Below are positions 23,998 through 35,400 of a DNA stretch of 64,000 bases, piece after piece (within the stretch, counting starts at the first letter, position 1; the number at the start of each line of letters is the position of its first letter). The notes beneath the pieces were generated by a model. That model had not been told where the DNA came from. It made no database searches and saw nothing but the letters and a program-made list of their open reading frames with translations. The position numbers and the translations under genes were made by a program. This DNA comes from Paragyromitra xinjiangensis (taxonomy: Eukaryota > Ascomycota > Pezizomycetes > Pezizales > Discinaceae): NCBI GenBank assembly GCA_038503065.1, contig JBCAMK010000004.1, positions 1,563,001 through 1,627,000 on the forward strand, in the 5' to 3' direction.

Positions 23998-25819
23998 ATG
24001 CCTTCACTAGATCAGGAGTCCGACTCCCTGGCCAACGATGCGAAGGAGGCTCTGGCTTTTTACAAATCACAGATACAGACGTTGGAATCAGAACTTACAG
24101 ACTTTCAATCATCTTCAAGGGAGCTCGAACAGGAGCTCGAAAAGGAGCTAGAGGCGAGTGAGAAACAACACAGGGACTTGAGGAACAAGAATGAGCAGCT
24201 ACGGTACGAGGTTGAGGAATGGAAGGCATGTTATTTCTTCTCGAATTTCCGCTTCAGGCAACCACCATTGCTGACGTCAGGGGTGATATCAGAATAAATA
24301 CAAGCAAGCAAAGACCGAAGCCAACTCCGCCCAGAACACGCTCCAGAAAGAAGTCACCACCCTCCGAGACCAGAACCGTACAATTCAGCTTCGACTACGC
24401 GATATCGAAGTATCCAACGATGACTTTGAACGCCAGGAACGGATCGTCAAATCTTCTCTGGAAGATTTGGAGCAGAAATACAACCAGGGTATAGAAAGGG
24501 GTGTTATGATGGAAGAGGAGATTAGGCTAGGGGAACAGGAGCGAGAAGCACTGAGGATCGAATGTCAGAGGCTGAGGGAGGAACTAGGGGATCTGAAGAT
24601 TGAACAGGATATCACGGTCGAGAAACTTAACAACGCCACAGCAATGGCAGCAAAGTACGGACACGGGAGCTTGCACCATGTCCCCCCACCGAGACTCCAG
24701 TCGCCAATGTCAGAAACCTCGTCATCGGTTGTTTCGCGATCACCAACTACACCAACAACTGCATCAGCTGCATCTACGTCTACACCGCAGTCTGACCATT
24801 CTCCGACACCACCTTCACCGCCCATGTCGGAAATCTCAGCCACCACGTCGAATACCAACGACCCTACACTTACACCACGACCAAAGGCTTATACACGCAC
24901 ACGCAACTCCCGAGGCCCATCTTTCGGCAGCGTTGGTGCAGGAACAGCAATCCCGTTGCCACCTTCCCGATCACTACATCAAATCCGTGGACTCATTGGG
25001 CAGATGCAACGACTAGAGCAACGGGTCCATCATGCTCGCAGCAAGCTTCCAGGTCCCTTAACCACACCCCCCAAAGGATCTCCTCGTCCAATTGCCTTAC
25101 AGAGCTCTTTCATCCCATCCACAGTTACTGTACGGTCCCACAAGAAAAATCGTTCACCATCTACCACATCTTCAGTCACCTCATGCAGTACAGACAGAGA
25201 GCCTTACAACCTCCAGGCTAGCCGTCTCTCATTTGGTCGATCAGACCGGTCCAGCTCTTGTGTAGGAGTGAGGACCAACACATCAGGGGCAATCGAGCGA
25301 CCAAGCAGCCGTTCCACAGCAACCAGCAGGCCTAGCAGCCGTGCATCTGTCACATCCCGCTCTTCAATAGGACTTGAACGTAGCAGCACCACTCCGCAGC
25401 GTTCCCTGAGTCGCGCACCTCTAGAACGCTCAGCAATCCCGCAGCGATCACAAAGCCGCGCCTCTACAACAAGACAAAGCACGCCGATGGGGAATCACGC
25501 CGAATTTGGCATGACAAGCACAGTCAATAAACGAGAGCGATCAAGCATGGACAACTATTCCGGTGCTCGCGTCCTCACGGAACAACGGTTCTATATCCCG
25601 CCAGCCCGACGGAACACTGTTGGCAGAGAACCACCAAGCGCAGGTTCTGCTATTCCACTACCAGCTTCTGGGCTACCAAGAAAAAGCTTTGGGCAAAGGA
25701 GGATTAGCACCAGCACAGACGGCGGGGATGATGGTCACCATCTTAGCCACGGATTGTTGGGCAGTGGAAATGGAGGTATGCGGAGGAAGAAGCTGAGCGG
25801 CGTGGGGGAAACTTACTAA
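23998..25819 (+). CDS. Nuclear distribution protein NudE homologue
   Basis: Two exons: 23998-24225 and 24293-25819, giving 584 residues. The N-terminal 190 residues are a long coiled coil with the NudE signature: [20 protein letters not shown], then LRYEVEEWK at the end of exon 1 continuing in exon 2 as NKYKQAK, then [20 protein letters not shown] and GVMMEEEI. NudE proteins bind Lis1/NudF and dynein and are needed for nuclear migration along microtubules in hyphae. The remaining 390 residues are serine/proline/arginine-rich and disordered, with repeated R-SSR/RPSSR motifs, as in other fungal NudE tails. The intron appears to be of GC-AG type (donor GCATGT after GAATGGAAG). The nearby GT donors I tried break the frame or hit stops before the conserved coiled coil resumes. 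The start follows a long leader and is the first ATG of this frame. Confidence 0.92.
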
Positions 25820-28800
25820 ATTGGCTTGTTGCTTGATTTACACATTCTTTTTCGATTCTTTTTCTTTTTATATCCGCCTTTTTTGAGCGCTTGAGAGGGG
25901 AGGGGGTGTTGGGAGGGAGGTTAATGTTTGTTGCTTTGGCCTTTTCTTTTAATTGGGATGGGTTGCTGAGGAGCCAACATAGACGAGTCGCTAGAAAAGT
26001 GCTACGTTGGCTACTAGAAGACTGGTCAACTTCAGAAGCCAGGCTCCTCGGTAAAGCTGTATAAGATAGAGCTTTTTTGTGTTTTGTGTATTCTTTACTT
26101 ACGTGCATGCTTACTCTCGCACAGGGAAGCAGCGGGTGGTGGGGGTGTTTGCATTCTACGTTTGTGCCCTGTTTTAACGAGTCTTCTTACTTGTTTCCCT
26201 TTCTTTTGTACATTTTTTTAACGATGAGGATTGTAGTCGCTTTTTTTTTTTATTGTTTTGGCTGGCGGGCTATACGGCATGGGGTGTGTTTGTGGTTGAT
26301 TTTTTTCCTTTTCTTTTTTCCTTGATATTTGCTTTTTTTTTCTTTTATACCGTGCTTTATGCACTGTTAGGCTAGGTAGGATAGGTATTACTATTAGTAT
26401 ACTACTTTGTTACTGGGCTAGAGAATAGGAGGTGAAGATAACTGTATCACTGGAAATTGCTGTGGAAAATCGGAGGGGTAACGAATCGGACGATCAAAAA
26501 AAACTATATTATTGTGTGCATTTAGTTGTGTTGTTAATGGGATTCGGCTTATTCTTGTATTTGGGGGTGGTAGGTTGTAATTTGTGGATTGGTGAGTTTT
26601 TTTTCTGTTGATGCGTGTTTTGGTTTTTTTTGCTTGGTTTGATTGGGGGTGGATTTGTGGGCTTTGGTTCGTGGGTTGAGAGTTGCGCTAACAAGTGGAG
26701 GGGGATGTATTCGTTGTATACTACGTTATATATCTAGTGTTGAGGTTTATTGGGAGGGTGGGAATATATATTTCGCTGCTTTATAATGCTTATCAGTGGA
26801 TGTGGTCGGTTGTAGGAGAGATAGTTGGGCGAGTGAGGGGCTGTGATCGTGATTAGGGCGGCGTCATATATCATGCTCGTGTAGTGTTTCCTCGTGGCTT
26901 CGAGGTTTGTGGGTTATTTCCTCTCGTTAGCCATAGAAAAACGTATTGATACAATCACTACCGGGGAGGGTAAATAATGTCTACCCCTAGAATTGAGAGC
27001 CTCTCGCTCGGATAGTTCGTTCAGGCGTTTGGACTACGTGTTAATGCGCACCTATTAGAACATTACCACCAATCTTCTTCTCCCCACTACTAGAATTATA
27101 GATGGGTTAGGTCTGCTCTGACGACTGATCCCCCTATTGAAATGATGATTAATCGAGTTATCCCCTTTTATACCCCGAAACGTCGGGGAACCAGCTCGTT
27201 TGTGCTATTGTACTAACCAGTTCGGATATGTATCTCGATTATGTTAGCAGCAGTGATAGAAAATGCTATTTCAGGGCCTCTATTCATATTAATCTATCTA
27301 TTATCCTATGTTGCCTCCCAGACTCTATCCGTGAAGCATGGTTAGCTATTAGGAACCTTCCTCGTAGGGTTATGATCAATCAAAAACATATACTTAGGCT
27401 ACGGGGGAAGCAAGAAACATACCCTTCAACAATCATCCTATTACCCTCGAAATATGTAGCTATGGGACACATAGATAGGAGGAACTTTACACAAAATTAG
27501 GTACCTGCGCACACCCACGCATTAGAGATCATATAGTACCACTTATGACACCTCAGATATCCTTTAAGGTTCGTAAGGAAATACTTATTAGATGTACCCA
27601 CCCGAAAATCTTGAAGGAATTTAGGAACACTAAGGGATAAAAAGAGCCTTAGTTCTCGCTCCTTGCGTACCTCTGCTCCTGATATGAAGAAATGGAGACT
27701 AAGATTAGGGACCGAGGCATAATAGGTCATGAGTGAATAGCAAATATAAAACTAAAGGCTAGATGGTGGGTAAACGGATAAACAAATACAGGCCGTGGTA
27801 ACCCTTTCGATACTGCAGAACTCAAAATCGTAGTAATTAGTCTTTAACGCTCTTTAGACTTTCATGCGATGTTATTTTTCTGCAGAAAGCCCTAGGGAGG
27901 AAAGGAAAGTGTAGCATCTTTATTTCCTGATCAAATTTTATACACCGTTCGCCTACTACCCTTTAATCTCATCCCCTTCCCTCGGACACTGTTGACTCCT
28001 GTGTTATAGCACTACTACATTCGAACAGAGCCAGACACTAGTCTACACACCTCTAAAAAGCTGTAGCTTAGTCAAGCAATTCGAGCCTATTATAGTAGCG
28101 GCGCCGAAATATCCGACTATCGGCTCCACGGCATTGAGGATGGAGGGTTAAAGACCTTCTAGAAGAAATGCACTGCATAATCAGTAAACCCGGAATCAAC
28201 ACCTACCAGGTACCTGATTCAAAACCTGAACTTCCACCAAAGGTTACGGTATTTCGACTTAAGGTAAAACAACTGGCCAAAACCGTGAGAAACACGAATA
28301 ACTACAAGGTAATTTTTCGAGAAAACCCTCCTGGAACCTGAGTTGTGGATCCGGTTTATGTTCCAATAGCATCGTAGTCTATATCTTTTGTGTAACTCGA
28401 ATGGGCGTATTTTTCTCCGAGTGACAACCACGGAAGTATATATGCTAAAGCAAAAGTATCTTCCTACCCTGTAGCATATTCTCGACGCACTTACAGGCTA
28501 ATCTTCAAGATCTATGTTAGAGTTAGCTAGTATTCAGGCTTACAATACCTATCGAGGATCCAGGGCAGGAACCTTAACCCCCACCCATTTCGGTGGCACG
28601 GGCCGTGATTCCGGGATACGCCGCATCAAGGCTATGCTACATGTACTTATATTTTTTAATAATATGCCGAAATAATGCATATGTTTCATGAACAAATCGA
28701 ATCGTTATGCCCTCCACCCCTTTGGCAGAACTCGGTATCATTTCGGGTGGCCAGCATCAAGAGCGCATTTATCCTTTTTGGCTTCGAACTCGAGCACTAA

Positions 28801-31396
28801 ATTGAGTCCAAAGCTGCTAGACTTCTCCCTCGAACTTCCATAAACTAATACTGTGTTATGTGGGTGCGGGTGATATCGTGTGATTCTCCCTATCACCGCC
28901 AGCTATTATCCCTACATGTGGTTTAGGAAAGCTGGCATAAGGCCTTATGGGGTGATCAACTATCATCTACAATCTCGGTCAACTCTAGGTTATCTAGGCT
29001 TGAAGCTAAAACTGTGGTTCTACTTTGTGCAAATGGTTTCTCTAAACAACACTAACTATACATAAATGGTAAGGACCTACATGTACTGGGCGTATGGAAC
29101 TTCACAACCGTTTCCCTCTTCTCCTGGTACATTGGTAACTATAGAGCGAACTATTCAAAAATAGCAGCCCTAGTGTCAAAGTGTTACCTGTGTAAGAACT
29201 CAAGGCATTACTGTATTATGGTGTGCATCTCCCGTAATGTATTATGTGGCTGGTGCCGGCGTGCCGGTCAAGACATCGGCAATCCGGATTAATGATTTTG
29301 CTACGGCGCCTATTGACCACCGCACACACAGGATTCGCGAGAAGCCGCGCTGACTTACGCAATCGGATACCAGGAAAGCAAGGCTAGACATCTGAGCTAA
29401 CAATTTCGGTTTATTGCAGCAATTTAGCAGTTCATCCAGTTTCTCCTACGGCACGAGTTGGACCTTCGGCTTAACGAGTCACACCGTCAGCCTCCTAACC
29501 AACCCCAGCGGCTTCAGAGTCATTGCCTCTTCTTCTCCTTCGGCATAAACCTTGGTTTCTCTTATTTCTCGCACCTTTAACTAGGGCTCTACGTACCGCC
29601 GGAACAAACCGCAGTCTATGGTTTTAAGTGTAACACTAGAGACTCTCGGAACAAGCCGAAAGTGGCTGACGATCAGCAGCAGGGGTTTTTGGGACATTTC
29701 GCCCCGTCTAGATTCCGGAAAACAACAAGTAAACATCTTGAAACAGCCGTCCGCATAACTTGACAACTGTATTCTTCTGCACGCCCTCCCCCCCCCACGC
29801 TTTTCGTCCGATTTCAAAGCTAGCACCCTTTAAATGAGCTGATTCTACCAAAAAGCTACCCCAGCAATCTTATAGGGCAGAAGTAAATTACATATGTCTT
29901 GGGTAGAATATTGGGAAAATTTTGATGGTAGGCTCGTTTGCCAAGATATGCCCAGAACAGTTCAAATGATGCTTCGACTGTGTTTTACCCAATCTGCAAT
30001 ACGCCTCCACCACGAATTTTTCGGAGAGGGGAATGTTTAAGACCTTTATTTTCTAAGCTAGCTGGATATCTATCTATCTACATCCGGGCGTCTAGGTCTC
30101 CAGTATTTCGCCTTACAGAGTCAGACCCAAGAAAGCGAGCAGATATCGGTAACCTACTAATTGAGTGTGGTCACCTGGCCGCGTAGATAATGTACCGCGG
30201 GGGGGCTCTGGAGAAGAAGTTAGGTCAGTTACGGAAGCCTCCGACCCTTCCAGAACCACAATTCAGATCTATACATGCAATTTACAGGCACCAGCTAACC
30301 TGGTAGATCTTTTCGTATATATTCCCCGGTAACTGCACCTGGCTTCATGCTGTCTTCCCGCATATAGCCGTAAGTCAAACCTACCCTTTAAAAGAACACC
30401 TTCCATACAAAAAAACACTTAGCTCTCACTGCACTGTCTCACTCGTTTTCCCCTCTTTCTATCTTCTCTTTCCATTTTGCCCTGGGGGCAGAATGAGGTA
30501 TATTTTTTTGTTCATAAAACCCGCTGCAGAAACTCGCCCCCAAATTTCGCACGGAAGAATTCAATTTGCTGACGCTGTGCCACGAAGTCCATCCGGGTTC
30601 ATTAGCTAGCCGGTCGGCCTCTTATTTTCCGGATTATTTCTGTCCGATAACGTCCCCAAATACTACCCATTTATTTGTGGGTAATGAAAGCTTACTTGGT
30701 CCGACGAAAGGTAAACGTTTCTGACTGCATCCCTCGGGAACAGTATCCTTCAGTTCCGCTGCAACCTGCGAGACCTGCATACACCCACCATCCTAGGGCC
30801 TTAAGAAGCCAACTGCTATAACGGCCAGGCACATATAAATACCCGTACATGGAACGAAGATCGATTAATCATGCTAGGCGCACAGCATACAGACCTGCAC
30901 CTCCATTACAACTTCAAACAGGGCAGATATGGACCAAAGAAAAATGGAGATTATTTCTCGACAACAAACAAAATAAATCCAGCAACTAAATAATAAACAA
31001 TAAAATAACAAACAAGACGATAATAGAAGATATTCAAGGTTTTTTTTTCATTATCTCTCTCATGAGTGTTTATTCTAAATGTTGTTACTGACTCGAATTT
31101 CCTCCTCCACAGAACAATTCACTTCTCATCATGGAAACTTCGACTCCAGACACCCCAGACACCTCGCGGCGAACCATTTCTAGAAAGAAAAAACCAAAGA
31201 AAGGTGAAAGGAAAACAGGGCAACAAAAAAAAGGAAAAAAGGAAAAAAAACCCATCTACCTCAAAATCCCACCAACCCAGAGCATGGACTGCAATTCTGC
31301 GTCCCTACAAAAGTTCAGTTGACTATGCATCGCATGGGTCAGCCCAACCTTCCGTAACACCCTGAGGAAAATAAACATCCTTGATCAACCCAAACT
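25820..31396. other. Gene-poor region downstream of nudE
   Basis: The first kilobase (to about 26900) is strongly T/G-rich on the plus strand with several runs of 8-10 T and is probably partly nudE 3' untranslated region. The rest (27-31 kb) has only scattered frames of 60-100 codons on both strands, none with a recognisable domain. Two TACATGTA palindromes lie at 28638-28645 and 29078-29085. The texture suggests decayed repeats, but I cannot name an element. Confidence 0.5.
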
Positions 31397-32423
31397 CTAC
31401 GCCCCTGATGGTGGAGAGGGAACCATAGCGCCACGATTTCTGATATGTTCCAAGAATTCCTGTGCCTCAGGCTCTAGGAAATGATGTCAACAAATACAAC
31501 AGTCAATATGTTTTTGCAGCTTTTTGAATATTACCTATTTCATAGGGTGCAGAATTTTCTTGCACAATAATCACATTGCTCTTCATTTCCTCCAAGGAAG
31601 TCCCACCACCGCCATGTGGGTCCCCAGAAGACCTGCCACGCCTGCCGCCTCCAATTTTGAAGAGGCTGACGCCCAAACGGTATCTTCCGGTTCGATTAAT
31701 AACGAGATCAGGGAAAATGACGTAGCTCCCTTGTTGCCGGCTGAGTGGGGCGGCATCTTCGTCGACCTCTCCAGGTCCATCGTTCAGGGGTTCTGGTGAC
31801 ATTGAAAGTCGTCCTGATAGAAGAAACATATCTGGTGGCGCTAACGGGCGGGAGTTGATACTCTCACCGTATAGGGTAGCCTGAGCGAAAAGGTTACTCA
31901 GCTCATCCTCTCCACTGATCTCATCTCCAGTTTCTGCATCAAAAATGTGTACTCGTATTGCCAAAGGTGGATATAGCGGTACACCAGCTCGTGCGATTCT
32001 GGGTGGTTGGACAGCAACTTGGAGGGAATAACTTCTTCCTAACCCATCAAGGGATTGGGTATGATTGAAACGCCCAGCCATATCTTCGTCTTCGGTGATG
32101 GCGGCTGCGGAGCTTGGTGTGTGGTTTGGAGGATGAGTGGCGCTACGAAGATTGCGGTTTCGCCGACGTCTTTGCTGTCTGCTTGCTTCGGCTTCAACTG
32201 CTCGATCACGGAGAGACTGGGTGGATCCTCGATTTAGGCGAGCAGATCGACGCAAAGGAATTAATGGTGGTTCTACTGGTTGTCCTGGTTCGGCAGATCC
32301 GGTTGACTGCTGAGATTCTCTGCGGCGACGACCTGGTCGCTGTTGCTCGCTATGATCTGCCTGTTGGCTTCGAAGGGATCCTGTTTGACTCCTAGTCTGT
32401 CGCACTACCTGACCTCTTCGCAT
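31397..32423 (-). CDS. Velvet-domain regulatory protein
   Basis: Two exons: 31535-32423 and 31397-31473, giving 321 residues from the first in-frame ATG at 32423. An extra upstream exon cannot be excluded. Residues about 132-315 are a velvet domain: YSLQVAVQPPRIARAG, then a proline pair before the first beta strands (PPLAIRVHIFD), GSYVIFPDLVINRTGRYRLG, the phenylalanine-containing VSLFKIG strand and a closing SNVIIVQENSAPYEI. Velvet proteins are fungal DNA-binding regulators with an NF-kB-like fold that coordinate sporulation, light response and secondary metabolism. The N-terminal 130 residues are basic and disordered, with RRRR and RRSARLNR clusters that could be nuclear signals or DNA contacts. 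The 61-nt intron (GTAATA to CTAG) removes an early stop and appends a 25-residue tail. I cannot assign it confidently to the VeA, VelB, VelC or VosA class. Confidence 0.85.
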
Positions 32424-35400
32424 CAGAGAAAGCTCGTTCAGCCTACAAGAAGTGTCGCCCACCGTCAGCGCAACATTCAATGCTGTTCTGAAAATTGCTT
32501 AAGTGAAGTAGAGAAACGATGAAACGGGTGCCGAAGATAAAAAAAAGCTTGATAAGAAAACAAAGTGCAGGCCGATCAGAGCAAGGAAGGTTCCCTGAAG
32601 AAAAATGAATAACAAAAGGATATTACTGAAAGATCGTTCAGAAATAAAGGCCCTGGTCTGTTTTTGCAGTAAGAGTGAAGTTCCAGCACATCCATAGGTC
32701 ATTCCTGTCATTATTATATCTTAAGGCAGGAGTGAAGAAGAGCAGCTCAAGGTCCCCAAGGAGTTCTAAGAGAGGCTACCACACACGATAGTGAGAAACA
32801 TAACTATCGAACTGACACTAGGGTGAAAATAGGCCCATGAAGATGCAATGTGCCTCTCCGCTTACTTGTGAGTCTCTCTTTTGGAAACACAATCCTATAG
32901 ATCTGCCAAACGCACTTTAAATCCACGTATAATCGAAATCAATCTCTTGCAACGACAGCAGCAGGGTTTTGTGGGGGTTTCTGACTTCGTCGTCCTCGTT
33001 TGAAGCAGAGGTAAAAGAAACTTGCTGCGCCGATATAAAAAAAAAAGACCTCCGTTCGGAGGGTAGGCGCGGGGGCACCTGACAAGAATCGCACCGGCCC
33101 GTCATGGGATGTCAATTTAAGAGAAACCCTTGGAAACAAAAGAACCAGGGCCCCTGAATTTAAAATGGTGGTACCGACAGTTTGGTTGGACTATGGAATT
33201 TTCGTCAATCGACTGCAGAACCGAGATGGAAGCCGGAACAATGTGATATGCACCACGCTTCCGGTATGGCGAACAGGGGGTTTGAACCAAAACCAATATT
33301 CAATATTGGCGTTGGGCGGGCAACGTCTGACAGACCAACCGAAGATATGCAATTGCTCCGGTAGCGGGACTCACATTTGCACGGCCCGCTCGTTATCCGG
33401 TAATTGTGAGGCGATATGTCCATGGGCATTTCCTTTCCGCTTCTCTCGGATGGATAATGAGTTGATATGAGCCCTAATATCGCAAGGCTAGCTCGTTTCC
33501 CCGCGTTCGCTTCGATAACGACGGAGCATGCACGGGGAAAAAGCAAGAGCCCAGAGACAGGAAACCTTGCAAGGTCCGAAACTGACCAAAGAACCATAAC
33601 CAACAGGGGCAACAAAAATAAATAGGAAATAAAAACGAGAGAGCACAAAAAAAATCATGAGAGAAAAAAAGAGAGATGGTAAGACCTTTCTGGCGTAATC
33701 TTCCAGCTCTCAGACCGCCGAGACAATAGTATCAGGTCGGGATGGGTAGATTAAAAGTTCGTTATAGGCGCTTACTGGCGGGATCCAAGTTTGGCAGGTA
33801 TTGTTCCAACGAACTAAAAGAGGCAAAGAATGCTTCCAAATGAGCACGTAACCTGTTACAACCAGTAAGCAATGAGTAACTATGCACTTCATCGAATACA
33901 CTCCGTTCGTTACCTTTTCCTGTTCCCTGGATGTAGGCTGTTCCAGCTTTTGGGGGATTACAACCTAGCAATTGCGCTCTAAATCAATCAAAGCAGGAGC
34001 AGGGTGAGCACAAAATGACGACAAAGGAAGATCAAAGAAAGATAGTACCGTTCCAGAAGCACTTTCTGGATGACACGTTTCGTCTAAGATTCTTAAATTA
34101 TTGAAAGAGTTTTGACTTGAAGTTTTGGTTAGATTCCGCTGCCTTTAGGTGTCGTCGTGAGTAGAATCTTCCGGGAGAGATGGCATCCGAGATTCCTTGA
34201 GAGGCAAGCTTATCATTCCACGGATCCAGCTATTTAAGTATCAAAACATCGGTTTTATATTCCGATAGAATGGAGGCACAGGAGGCAGGGATGTGCAGGA
34301 TGAGAGAGAGACGGGTAAACCAGAAGAGAAACGCATATGTGGGTGGCTTGTCGGAGTCATAAGACGCCCAGAATGATTCGATGAACCACCTACCTAATAA
34401 CCAGCCCCTCCATTTCCCCACTCCACTACTTCTACAATTAGAGCTACCACAATAATTGCGCAACATCAATAGGCAAACAAGTAACCTCCCTCCAACCACA
34501 GGCTCGATAGGGCTTTGGCTGCGAGCCTGTGAGAACAAACAATCTCTACCGTTTGGGACGCCATTCCCGTACCTCTGGGAACCTGAGAACTGGGCCCAAT
34601 GGTCCGTTGCATATGCAAGGTCCCACAACGACACACAAGCAAAAGAAACTTGTGATATTTCTCAAAAGTGCATCTTGATTCCGCTGATGAGGCGGATCCC
34701 ACAAAACGGCTTGAGCCAAATCTGGGGACGACGAACAAATAATGGGAGAAATGTGAACAAGGTTGCTGATTAGGTCGCGCCAAAGCGGCATATCCCACTT
34801 TCGCTTGTCATAACGTTTTCCACGCGAAGGCTCCGCCGAAGAGGCGTCCGGAAACTACTATAAATGTTTCACTTTCTCTCAGCACCGCCGTCTTGGCCGT
34901 AACGTCTGCGACTCCGCGGTGTCGATATGTAGGCGTCCGCCACAACGGATTCATTTCTATGTTTCTCGCCACAATCTGGAGATATCGAATTTGAATGTTT
35001 TGCACTGGTAAGAGGTTCGATCAGGACCTTTACAGCAGTTTTATCACATATTAATCAAGATTAGATTGCATCGGGCCTCCCGCGACAGATCTCGTATTAT
35101 CTCATAACTGCTGCAGTAAATCATGGAATGTAATTATATACACCCCAGGTTTGTGATGAACAAGAAGCTGTAAGGTGACGGAAGGACATAAGAGCAAATA
35201 CTGAAATACATGTATTCAGAAGTGTACTAGCTTAAGGATATTGCTTTCCCGCCCAAACTGCTCGTTTGTGTTGTGCCTTGTGCTCACAATCAGGCATTAC
35301 GCAAAACCTCCTCAAAATAGACAACGAACCTGAAAGAGCCAATAATTTCATCCCAGAAGACAGCGGCGAACCGGTATCCCACGATCCGGGCAGCAATTTG

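Noticed and set aside
25743..26108. 121-codon minus-strand frame overlapping the nudE 3' end
   Set aside because: It is antisense to the nudE tail and its T-rich 3' flank; the composition is that of a shadow frame.
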